Below are positions 27,019 to 34,576 of a stretch of DNA of 64,000 bases, in pieces (position 1 is the stretch's first letter; each line of letters begins with the position of its first letter). Where the stretch lies: NCBI RefSeq assembly GCF_000817735.3, contig NZ_JTJC03000002.1, forward strand, positions 380,242 through 444,241, in the 5' to 3' direction. Source of the stretch: Scytonema millei VB511283. GTDB lineage: Bacteria; Cyanobacteriota; Cyanobacteriia; Cyanobacteriales; Chroococcidiopsidaceae. The notes under the pieces are model-generated. The model did no database searches. It saw nothing but the letters and a program-made list of their open reading frames with translations, and was not told the DNA's origin. Position numbers and translations under genes: made by a program.

Positions 27019-27060
27019 TGATAACTGATAACTGATAACTGATAACTGATAACTGATAAC
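27019..27060. repeat. TGATAAC heptanucleotide tandem repeat (6 copies)
   Basis: Six perfect copies of the 7-mer TGATAAC lie 27 bp before the amine-oxidase start. Similar 7-mers occur in many gaps of this window. Copy number is likely to vary between strains. Confidence 0.85.
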
Positions 27061-27087
27061 CAACCAATTACCATTAGATGAAAAGTT

Positions 27088-28446
27088 ATGCTGACACGCA
27101 GAAACTTCATCGAACAAGCAATTATTACTCCGATTCAAGCTGTAGCAGCCACCAAACTTTGTCACTTTCTGCCAATTAACTACAAACCAAAAGTAGTTAT
27201 TATCGGTGCAGGAATATCGGGACTGGCAGCAGGATATTTCTTATCTCAAAAAGGTATCGATATAACAATTTTAGAAGCACGTTCCCGTTTAGGAGGGCGT
27301 GTTTATTCACAAACAATAGATGCAGGTGAAAACTTAACTATCGAACTAGGTGCAGAGTGGATTGGTGCTTGCCACCAGCGAGTCATTTCTCTTTGTCAAG
27401 AATTGGGGTTAGAATTACAAAATAATCAATTTCATACTCATTTGTTATATCAAGGTAAATATTTTCGTCAAGATGAATGGGATTTTTCCGACGCTTGGTA
27501 TGACAAATTAGAAATTTTGTTAAAGGCTTACTCCAATTTAAGCGAATTCGATAAAATGAAATTGGATAAGATTGACTTGTGGCGTTATTTAGTTGACAAC
27601 GGTATTAAAGATAAAGACTTAGATTTTATTGAACTAATTAAAAGTACTGATTTTGGCGAGAGTATTCGGTTCGCTTCTGCTTTTATTGCTCTAGATGAAT
27701 ATGTCGAATCGCAAGAAACATATCATATGGATTATAAAATTAAAGGAGGCAATAGTAAATTAGCGCAAGCTTTAGCAGCTAGAATTGGGCGAGATAAAAT
27801 TTTACTAAATCGTCCAGTTGTGGCAATCGAACAAACAGGGCGATCGGTAACAGTCACCTGTGCCAATGGAGATAAAATTAGTGCAGATAAAGTTATCTGT
27901 ACTCTGCCAACGACAGTGATGAAAAGTATTCGCTGGAATCCAGCGTTACCAGAAGACAAATTAGAAGCGATCGACGCATTACAATACAGTCGGATCAATA
28001 AATATGCCACGTTATACGATCGCAGATTTTGGCAAGATGAAAGCTTTGACTTAATTACCGATGGACCCGCTCATTATTTCTATCATGCTACCAAAAATCA
28101 AGCTTCTACCAAAGGCGCATTAGTCTCTTACACGATTGGCGATAAAGCCGATATCTTTGCTAGACAATCCGAACTGGGGAGAAATGCATTAGTTGAAAGT
28201 GCGTTAAAACCTATCTTTGGCGATACCGAACGGTATGCTCTAAAACGAATCAATCACTATTGGGGAAATGATGAGTTTGCCAAAGGAAGTTATGCTTTCT
28301 ACGGTAAAAATCAGTGGTTTAATATTCGTCCAGTCTTGCAAAGAAGATTTAAACACGTTCACTTTGCAGGGGAACATATAGCTGATTGGCAGGGATATAT
28401 GGAAGGGGCAATTGAGACGGGTGAAGCCGCCGCCGCTGCTATTTAG
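27088..28446 (+). CDS. Tat-exported flavin monoamine oxidase (L-amino-acid-oxidase-like)
   Basis: The 452-residue protein starts with a twin-arginine motif (LTRRNFIEQA), so a folded FAD enzyme is probably exported. The FAD-binding Rossmann motif VVIIGAGISGLAAGYF (about 34-49) is followed by ILEARSRLGGRV, and the C-terminus has the family's FAGEHIADWQGYMEGAIETGEAAA. Members oxidise primary amines or L-amino acids to the aldehyde or keto acid with H2O2. Substrate specificity is not evident. It stands alone, preceded by a heptamer repeat block. Confidence 0.87.
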   Translation: MLTRRNFIEQAIITPIQAVAATKLCHFLPINYKPKVVIIGAGISGLAAGYFLSQKGIDITILEARSRLGGRVYSQTIDAGENLTIELGAEWIGACHQRVISLCQELGLELQNNQFHTHLLYQGKYFRQDEWDFSDAWYDKLEILLKAYSNLSEFDKMKLDKIDLWRYLVDNGIKDKDLDFIELIKSTDFGESIRFASAFIALDEYVESQETYHMDYKIKGGNSKLAQALAARIGRDKILLNRPVVAIEQTGRSVTVTCANGDKISADKVICTLPTTVMKSIRWNPALPEDKLEAIDALQYSRINKYATLYDRRFWQDESFDLITDGPAHYFYHATKNQASTKGALVSYTIGDKADIFARQSELGRNALVESALKPIFGDTERYALKRINHYWGNDEFAKGSYAFYGKNQWFNIRPVLQRRFKHVHFAGEHIADWQGYMEGAIETGEAAAAAI

Positions 28447-28493
28447 AGATGACTCTAGAATATTTAACATAACTGGAACATTAATAGAGACGC

Positions 28494-28922
28494 ATGATGG
28501 AAAGTTGCCCTATTGATTTTAATTGCGCTGACATGGGTCTAACCGACGAAGGTTGTCTAAATCGTCTAACTTGCATTGTACATGCAGCTTATACCAACCT
28601 GTATATACCAGCGGATGACTGGGATGACTGGGAGGAAGAACTTGCTGTCTGTGAGCGAGACATAGAGCTTCGTCCTAATGATTTCCGGGCTTGGGAAAAG
28701 TTGGGCAATGTGTTGGAGAAACTAGGGCGAGATGAAGAAGCACTCGCCGCTTGCGAGCGAGCCATAGAGATTCGTTCCTATGAATACTTCGCTTGGGGCT
28801 TGCAGAGCAGAGTGTTGGAGAAACTGGGGCGAGATAAAGAAGCACGCGCCGCTTGTGAGGAATCCATATCTTGTATAAAGTTCTGGCGCAGTCGCCTAAT
28901 CAATTCCAGTGTGCAGACTTGA
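28494..28922 (+). CDS. Small TPR-repeat protein
   Basis: The 142-residue protein has a Cys-rich N-terminus (CPIDFNCADMG) and then about two tetratricopeptide repeats (FRAWEKLGNVLEKLGRDEEALAACERAIEIR, given here only as a family pattern spread over residues 65-130). The DNA of the two repeats is almost identical around 28715-28860, so it arose by a recent internal duplication. It probably serves as a protein-interaction module; no partner is identifiable. The start could be either of two adjacent ATG codons. Confidence 0.6.
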   Translation: MMESCPIDFNCADMGLTDEGCLNRLTCIVHAAYTNLYIPADDWDDWEEELAVCERDIELRPNDFRAWEKLGNVLEKLGRDEEALAACERAIEIRSYEYFAWGLQSRVLEKLGRDKEARAACEESISCIKFWRSRLINSSVQT

Positions 28923-29166
28923 GCTTGCTTACCCTGAAGTGAGTTGGTCTACAATCAACCGGGCTTTAGCTCGGCTGCGTTCTCCAGGTCAAATCCACTA
29001 CATTAAGCGGGGTCGAAATACATTTTGGGAAAAAATACCAAACAGACACGATCGATCCGATCGTTTGAGGGATGTCGAGCGGATTGTTTGCGCCTGCGAG
29101 CAGTATTGGATGAAATCTATGATTAAAAAGAAGGACTTTTGTATCGCTTTAAGACAGACTCCGTAA
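28909..29166 (+). pseudogene. Possible remnant of a winged-helix protein
   Basis: The frame (GTG start, about 85 codons) overlaps the TPR gene end by 14 bp and the convergent nucleotidase gene by 44 bp. Residues about 8-45 (EVSWSTINRALARLR then a GQIHYIKRGRNTFWE wing) look like a helix-turn-helix plus wing. The upstream part of such a protein is missing. I judge it a fragment or a short hypothetical protein rather than a working regulator. Confidence 0.3.
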
Positions 29167-30643
29167 AACTATCCTTAAGGCGATCGATCGCCACAAAACG
29201 TAAATCGCGCATTTGATGAATTAACCTGACATCTTTTTGCTTAAAATTGAGAAATTCTAGCCCTTGTTCTCGACCGCTCATCAAAAAATCATTAATCGCT
29301 ACGCGGTAATTCTTATCTTTATCGAGGGGTTCGCCGTCAATCATCCAAGTCCCAACATCGGGCTTCTTACTCGCATTGGCTGTTTGTAAAAAACCGCCCG
29401 TACCTCTGTTAGCTTGTCCTTGTTCTAAAACTTTTTCTAACAAACTTCCCTTTATTTCGACAGCTAAAACTTTACCACCAAATGGCAAGACTCGAATCAT
29501 ATCGTATTGGGTAATTATTCCTGGGGGAATGAGATCGTCAATCCGAATCGAACCACTGTTAAATATAGCTAAATCTGCTTGATAAACCTCTCGCAACATC
29601 GCTTGAGCGATTAATGCGGTGAGGTTAGTGGCGCGATTGCGGACGCTAGATTCTAAACCATCTAAAGCAATATTTGTCGTGGCGATCGCCTCTTCTGGAG
29701 CAAAGCCATCTGCCCTAAATCCCTGATATGCTTTTTCTATCCATGCATTCACGACTTTCGCCACGCGAGGATCTTCAGGAATTGCTTCTGTAACTGACTG
29801 TAATTGAGAATCTACTAATAGTTTTTTTGTCTCAGTATTGTAACGCAAATTGTGAATATAAACGCTACGCGCATTTGCATCGGCTTTAAATAAAGGTGTA
29901 AAATCGTTCCCGCGCCATTGTTGAATATTTTCATGTTCGTGTCCCCCTAAAATCAAGTCAATTTCTGGAACTTCTGCGGCGAGTTTTTGGTCTTGAGCGA
30001 GATTTAAATGAGTTAAAGCAACAATCAAATCGACTTTATCTTTAAGCGCTGCAACTTGAGTGCGGGCGGCTTGAATTGGATCGGCATAGCTGACATACCT
30101 TTGTTTGTTACTATCTATCGTTAATCCAATTAAACCAACTTTAATAACTGTACCTCGATCGCTTTTTACATTTAATATTTGCGATTCTGCCACACCAGGA
30201 AAAGACTTATCTTGACTATCCCTGACATTGCTAGATATCCACTTAAATTGAGATTCTTTGAGGCGTTGTAAAAACTCGGATTCGGCTAAATCAAATTCAT
30301 GGTTGCCAAAGGTAGCGTAGTCGAAACCAACAGCATTCATCACCGCTACCATTTGTTGACCAGCCAAAGGTTTACCATTCACTTTCGCAGTCCCCAAAGC
30401 CGAGGGGCTAAAAGCATCTCCAGCTAGTACAGTGTAGGTACGAGGATTTTGGCTGAGTAATTCTTGTCGCAAAGTCGCAACCCGCGCTAATCCCCCTCGT
30501 TTTCCCCCTTCCACCGGGGCGATTTCATAAACATCGTTCAGATGTAGCAGAGCGATCTCCACTACCTCAGCCAACGCAGGGCTAGCGATACATAAAGCTA
30601 CAATTTGCAGCACCAAACCCCACGCGACAGAGAATGATTTCAT
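29123..30643 (-). CDS. 5'-nucleotidase / UshA-like metallophosphatase
   Basis: The 506-residue protein has a signal peptide ending near SPALAEV (residue 25), so it should be periplasmic or secreted. The two-metal phosphatase core shows LLHLNDVYE (Asp37), AGDAFSPSALG, FGNHEFD, ALTHLNLAQD and GGHEHE. Residues about 320-500 match the C-terminal substrate-binding 5'-nucleotidase domain (NSGSIRIDD, YRVAINDFL). It would release phosphate from nucleotides outside the cytoplasm. It is followed head to tail by a small membrane-protein gene upstream on the same strand, with only 6 bp between them. Confidence 0.9.
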   Translation of the reverse strand: MKSFSVAWGLVLQIVALCIASPALAEVVEIALLHLNDVYEIAPVEGGKRGGLARVATLRQELLSQNPRTYTVLAGDAFSPSALGTAKVNGKPLAGQQMVAVMNAVGFDYATFGNHEFDLAESEFLQRLKESQFKWISSNVRDSQDKSFPGVAESQILNVKSDRGTVIKVGLIGLTIDSNKQRYVSYADPIQAARTQVAALKDKVDLIVALTHLNLAQDQKLAAEVPEIDLILGGHEHENIQQWRGNDFTPLFKADANARSVYIHNLRYNTETKKLLVDSQLQSVTEAIPEDPRVAKVVNAWIEKAYQGFRADGFAPEEAIATTNIALDGLESSVRNRATNLTALIAQAMLREVYQADLAIFNSGSIRIDDLIPPGIITQYDMIRVLPFGGKVLAVEIKGSLLEKVLEQGQANRGTGGFLQTANASKKPDVGTWMIDGEPLDKDKNYRVAINDFLMSGREQGLEFLNFKQKDVRLIHQMRDLRFVAIDRLKDSFTESVLKRYKSPSF

Positions 30644-30649
30644 CTTCGG

Positions 30650-30967
30650 TTACATATTTAACGCCAAGCGTCTTTGTAACACAATCATCCCCAAATTGGT
30701 AAGCAAACAGGTGCTAGCAAGTCCCAGTAGGATGTATGTAGGAGCCATCACCACCCCAATTGATAGCCAGGTTGCGACGTGTAAAATCATGATTAGGGCA
30801 AAAAAGCCAGCTACTCCTGCTGCTTGCCAAACCCGCGCTTGAGGGTGGCGCAGCGCCGTGAAAATCATCGTCGCTATAGTAGCAATTAAAGTTGCTGGAA
30901 CCAAAAAGGCACAGATACTAACGCAGTGGGTGCGCGAAAACTCCGCCATAATATGTAAATCCAACAT
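30650..30967 (-). CDS. Small membrane protein, unknown
   Basis: I choose the ATG at 30967 because GGGAGAA lies six bases upstream of it; a longer frame begins at 30991. The product has about 105 residues with three to four hydrophobic segments. The N-terminal part (HIMAEFSRTHCVSICAFLVPATLIA) resembles a conserved cyanobacterial hypothetical family. It is directly upstream of the nucleotidase gene and probably co-transcribed with it, which suggests a membrane role linked to nucleotide or phosphate use. Confidence 0.65.
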   Translation of the reverse strand: MLDLHIMAEFSRTHCVSICAFLVPATLIATIATMIFTALRHPQARVWQAAGVAGFFALIMILHVATWLSIGVVMAPTYILLGLASTCLLTNLGMIVLQRRLALNM

Positions 30968-31112
30968 TAGTTCTCCCGATCGCGTTGCCAAATATTACAA
31001 CAGTTACCACCCCAGACTCTAGGAACTTTAAACTTTTTGAAACAATATGAGGGAGTAGGGAGCAGGGAGTAGGGTAAGAGATGAATGGTAACTGATAACT
31101 GATAAATGAATA

Positions 31113-31574
31113 ATGCGATCGCTCGTTTTTTACATGATTAAGCGCTGGATTCAACGCAAGTTTCCAACTGTGAAGTGGTTGAAGACTCAACAGTTGGTAG
31201 GGTGGTTGCGCGATCGCACTCAGCCGCAGCCGCTTTTACTCGATGCCCGAACTGAGGCAGAATATCAGACTAGCCATCTTCCGCAAGCCCAGCGCATCGA
31301 TCCGTATCATCCTAACTTAGAGGAAATTGCTGTGGATAAGGATGTACCTGTGGTCGTATATTGCTCTATCGGCTATCGCAGCGCCAGAATTGCCCAGCAA
31401 CTCGAACAATCTGGATTTACGAATGTTTACAACCTCGAAGGCAGCATTTTTCAATGGGTGAATGAAGGCAACGCAGTTTTTCAAGGCGATCGCCCAACCG
31501 TTCAAGTTCATCCCTACAATGCTAATTGGGGCAGATTGTTAAAGGCTCGATATCGTGCTTCAGTTGACAGTTGA
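31113..31574 (+). CDS. Rhodanese-like domain protein
   Basis: The protein has 153 residues. A basic, hydrophobic N-terminus (1-20) may anchor it. The single rhodanese domain shows LLLDARTEAEYQTSHLP and the active loop YCSIGYRS with Cys84, suitable for sulfur transfer or persulfide chemistry. The start may be 31113 or the internal ATG at 31134. A TTGACAG heptamer block follows the stop. Confidence 0.85.
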   Translation: MRSLVFYMIKRWIQRKFPTVKWLKTQQLVGWLRDRTQPQPLLLDARTEAEYQTSHLPQAQRIDPYHPNLEEIAVDKDVPVVVYCSIGYRSARIAQQLEQSGFTNVYNLEGSIFQWVNEGNAVFQGDRPTVQVHPYNANWGRLLKARYRASVDS

Positions 31575-31591
31575 CAGTTGACAGTTATCAG
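31561..31591. repeat. TTGACAG heptamer repeat
   Basis: Three to four copies of CAGTTGA lie at the 3' end of the rhodanese gene, partly within its last codons. Confidence 0.75.
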
Positions 31592-31624
31592 TAAGTAATA
31601 TTTTGACTTTTGACTTTTGACTTC

Positions 31625-32170
31625 TTACCCTAGTCCTTTTTCAGTACAGACAGCATGTAGTGGAATGTCCCAAGGATCTGTGGGGAGTTGGGGTAGGTAG
31701 GCAAATTCAAATACAATGCCGATGGTAGGTTTCGATCGCCATACGGGAGAAGATAGGAGGCGATCGTAGTAACCGCCACCGTAACCTAAGCGATAGCCGC
31801 GATAATCGCAAGCAACTGCTGGAACGATGATTAAATCGACTGCTGAGGGTGATACGGTGGGAGTTGTGGGAAGGGGTTCGTAAATTCCATACGCGCCAAC
31901 TTGAATTTCATCCCCAGGTTGCCAAATGTGCCAAGCTAAATTTTCGCCGACACAACGCGGCAGTCCCCAGTTGTAATGATTATGGTGAAATAAGGAATTT
32001 AGATCGGGTTCTTGACGACAACTGAAATAAGCGAGAATGGTTTTGCCTTGGCTAAATAAGGGTGAAGCAAGCAGATGGGAGACAATCCGATCGCTTTTTT
32101 CGCGCCATTCTTGCTGAGATAATGATTTACGTTTTTGAAGTAGCGATCGCCTCAACTCTACTTTATCCAT
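31625..32170 (-). CDS. 5-formyltetrahydrofolate cyclo-ligase
   Basis: The 181-residue protein matches the family length. It has KRKSLSQQEWREKS at the N-terminus and the ATP/folate-site motif LGYGGGYYDR. It converts 5-formyl-THF to 5,10-methenyl-THF using ATP in the cytoplasm. The gene starts 6 bp after the stop of the TetR gene on the same strand, so the two are probably co-transcribed. Confidence 0.92.
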   Translation of the reverse strand: MDKVELRRSLLQKRKSLSQQEWREKSDRIVSHLLASPLFSQGKTILAYFSCRQEPDLNSLFHHNHYNWGLPRCVGENLAWHIWQPGDEIQVGAYGIYEPLPTTPTVSPSAVDLIIVPAVACDYRGYRLGYGGGYYDRLLSSPVWRSKPTIGIVFEFAYLPQLPTDPWDIPLHAVCTEKGLG

Positions 32171-32176
32171 GATTAT

Positions 32177-32767
32177 TTATTTGTTATTACAAAACTCCGC
32201 GATCGCTTGAGCCTTAAGTTTTTCTAATGGAAAGCTATTAGGATAGGTCGAAAACATTAGCATAATACCTTGGAGCGTTGAGGAAAAATAAAGCGATCGC
32301 TGTCGCGGTTCTGCGACTCCAAGCCGGACAAACATGTCAGTCTGAATTTCAAATTGCCTTGCTTGCTCGTCCATCAACTTCTGGCTGTATTTTGCCACCA
32401 CTGGATCGAGACGCGGTTGAGTAAACAAATTTAGATAGAATCGGAAGACTTCAGGTTGGCGGCTGACATCTTCGAGCGCGCCTTCAATAATATGCTGAAT
32501 TTGTTCGGAAGGGGTTGTTTTGGCTACAGCCGCATTCATCACCACTAAAACATCGTTGATTCGGAGATCGACTAGCGCCGCCAGTAAATCTTCTTTGCCT
32601 TTAAAGTAGTGATAGAGCAGCCCTTTTGAGATCTGAGCTTGCTTGGCAACGTCATCAATTGACGTAGAATAGTAGCCCTTCTCACAGAACAGAGTCATAG
32701 CTGTTTTAAGAATCTGTTCTGTGGTGGCGCGACGGATGCGTTCGTTTTCGCTTGGAGTGCGTGGCAT
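32177..32767 (-). CDS. TetR-family transcriptional regulator
   Basis: The 196-residue protein has an N-terminal helix-turn-helix (TSIDDVAKQAQISKGLLYHYF, about residues 35-55; the Tyr-His-Tyr-Phe end is typical of TetR) and a C-terminal ligand-binding domain of unknown specificity. It probably represses itself and the cyclo-ligase gene directly downstream. The gap to the upstream PCS-like gene's stop is only about 57 bp, on the same strand. Confidence 0.9.
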   Translation of the reverse strand: MPRTPSENERIRRATTEQILKTAMTLFCEKGYYSTSIDDVAKQAQISKGLLYHYFKGKEDLLAALVDLRINDVLVVMNAAVAKTTPSEQIQHIIEGALEDVSRQPEVFRFYLNLFTQPRLDPVVAKYSQKLMDEQARQFEIQTDMFVRLGVAEPRQRSLYFSSTLQGIMLMFSTYPNSFPLEKLKAQAIAEFCNNK

Positions 32768-32823
32768 TAATATGAATATTGTTTATTCGCTCGGGAATTG
32801 AGTGATGAGACGATACACCTCTT

Positions 32824-33561
32824 TTAACTTTTGACTTTCTTACTCACCAACACAAATCCCCTCGTCTTACCTGACACCCTGTCTGTTGTGTCCATTGCTT
32901 GCCATAAATCCGTTGCTTTTACCCATACTGGGGGATATTTATAGCGAGAAACATCGAGAATTAAAAACCGATCTGTTTGTTGGTTATAGGCGGCGATAGG
33001 AGAAATATGTCCGCCTCTTTCTTGTCCAATTTTGCGACGTAAGTAATTAACCAAGACAAAGTTATTTTCTTGGCGTAAATTCTGTGCGACAAGCTGACGA
33101 AACTGCTCTAGATTAGTATCAGTACTGTGATAAACTTTAGCTTCTACAGCATAACTAGCAAGTAGCTGCCCTAACTGTTCTAAAGTCATACCTTGACGGG
33201 CAACAACTTCAGGTGCAAGAACTTTTCTAGTTTGAGCATTATTAAAAAAATTTGCCTGGGTAAATACTCGATAAGGCGTATACTCAGGAGCAATAGGAGC
33301 AGGAATTGAGAGGGCATTTAATACCATCACTATACTGGCGACTCCACAATAAGCTTGAGTATTTTGGGTAACATACTGCGTACTCAAATCCCAAAAATCT
33401 TCCCGCGCTTTACTTTGTAGTAATAATTGTTCTCCTGTTTCGGAGTTGAAGGAGATTAAATTATTAGGTAAGGGTAGTGTCTGCGTCGATACGCTATCGC
33501 CAGCCATAAACAACGCGACTGCGCCAAACTTAATTAGTGAAGCAAACGTCTTGATTATCAT
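32824..33561 (-). CDS. Phytochelatin-synthase-like glutathione gamma-glutamylcysteine dipeptidyltransferase/hydrolase
   Basis: The 245-residue protein corresponds to the catalytic half of plant phytochelatin synthase, as in Nostoc alr0975. The papain-like triad is visible: Cys72 in QAYCGVAS, His185 in GGHISPI and Asp203 in ILDVSRYKYPPV. The C-terminal metal-sensing half of eukaryotic PCS is absent. Cyanobacterial members mainly cleave glycine from glutathione and make little phytochelatin. The N-terminus (KTFASLIKFGAVALFMAG) looks like a signal peptide, suggesting export. It lies downstream of the OpuC-type binding protein gene. Confidence 0.9.
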   Translation of the reverse strand: MIIKTFASLIKFGAVALFMAGDSVSTQTLPLPNNLISFNSETGEQLLLQSKAREDFWDLSTQYVTQNTQAYCGVASIVMVLNALSIPAPIAPEYTPYRVFTQANFFNNAQTRKVLAPEVVARQGMTLEQLGQLLASYAVEAKVYHSTDTNLEQFRQLVAQNLRQENNFVLVNYLRRKIGQERGGHISPIAAYNQQTDRFLILDVSRYKYPPVWVKATDLWQAMDTTDRVSGKTRGFVLVSKKVKS

Positions 33562-33649
33562 TTGTCATTCGTCATTTGTCATTTCTGTTCCCTCTTCCCT
33601 ACTCCCTGCTCCCTGCTCCCTGATAACTGATAACTGATTTTTCAGCCTC

Positions 33650-34549
33650 CTACTTTATCAAACCCTTTGCAACTAAAAATTCGCGCACGACTTCCTTAAT
33701 ATCGCGAAATTCCCCTTCGACTTGATAATTTAAATTGCGCATTTCCTCTTCATTAATCTTTCCACCTAGTTGTGCGATCGCCTGATGTAGTTTGGGATAC
33801 TTTTTCAAAGTTGCCTGTCGCACGATAGGAGTTGCTTCATAGGGAGGAAAATAACCCTTATCATCTTGCAGAATAGTTAAATCTAAACGGGCGATTTGAG
33901 CATCGGTAGAGTTACCTGCAACTATATCTACTTGTTTATCAATTATTGCTCGATAAATTAAGCCCAAATCCATCACGCGGGGTGGTTTATTTAACTTCAG
34001 ATCGTATGTCTTTGCTAATCCTGGAAACCCATCCTCGCGGCTGATAAATTCATAGCCGAAGCCAGCTTGCCACTGGGGTGTGTATTGGGCAGCTTGCGAG
34101 AGAGTGCGAAGATTATGCTTGCGGGCATCTTCTCCACGAATAATCATGGCAAAGGTATTTTCAAATCCTAAAGCTGGGGTAACTTCTAATTGAAACTGCT
34201 CGTAGCCAGATTTTACCTGCTGATAAACAGCTTTTGGATCGCTAATTGGCTTTTGTTTTAAAATAGTTGTAAATGCCGTTCCCGTATATTCGATATAAGC
34301 ATCAACTTGTCCGGCGAGCATTGCTTGATGGCAAACAAACGTTCCTCCTAAATCTAGACGACGAGCGACTTTAAGTCCAGCCGCAGATTCAATTTGTTGC
34401 GCTAATAGTTCGCCTAAAATATTTTGTTCGGTAAAATTTTTGGAAGCAACGACAATCTCACCGATACCCTCAGAAGTGTTAGGATTGCAACTGGCAATCG
34501 CCAACACCAAACTCACAGTAATTAAACATAGAAGAATAAATTTTTTCAT
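33650..34549 (-). CDS. OpuC/ProX-type osmoprotectant ABC transporter substrate-binding lipoprotein
   Basis: The 299-residue protein has a lipoprotein signal with lipobox LAIASC (Cys21) and the OpuAC-type core starting IVVASKNFTEQNILGELLAQ. The motifs GGTFVCHQAMLAGQVDAYIEYTGT and AGNSTDAQI are typical for binding proteins of glycine betaine, choline or carnitine. The ATPase and permease that such a protein needs are not adjacent; a matching ATPase-permease pair lies 24 kb away at 58865-60336. The gene follows a TPR-protein gene by 27 bp. Confidence 0.88.
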   Translation of the reverse strand: MKKFILLCLITVSLVLAIASCNPNTSEGIGEIVVASKNFTEQNILGELLAQQIESAAGLKVARRLDLGGTFVCHQAMLAGQVDAYIEYTGTAFTTILKQKPISDPKAVYQQVKSGYEQFQLEVTPALGFENTFAMIIRGEDARKHNLRTLSQAAQYTPQWQAGFGYEFISREDGFPGLAKTYDLKLNKPPRVMDLGLIYRAIIDKQVDIVAGNSTDAQIARLDLTILQDDKGYFPPYEATPIVRQATLKKYPKLHQAIAQLGGKINEEEMRNLNYQVEGEFRDIKEVVREFLVAKGLIK

Positions 34550-34576
34550 GTTTCATAAGATTTATTCTTGACAAGA

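Larger units (their letters stand above)
26211..27087. other. 877-bp gene-poor region
   Basis: No convincing reading frame was found. The region holds the palindrome/promoter-like site at 26283-26320, the 35-nt direct repeat at 26880 and 26958, short ATTGGTCATTAGTC-type repeats near 26555, and a TGATAAC heptamer block at 27019-27060. A small RNA transcribed from the promoter-like site is possible but nothing identifies it. Confidence 0.5.

Noticed and set aside
27019-27060. CRISPR array
   Set aside because: The repeats are 7-mers without spacers. No longer direct repeats with unique spacers of constant length, and no cas genes, were found in the window.
30918-31190. 90-residue minus-strand frame near 31 kb
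   Set aside because: It crosses repeat DNA (CTGATAACTGATAA), overlaps the starts of two better-supported genes and shows no protein family features.
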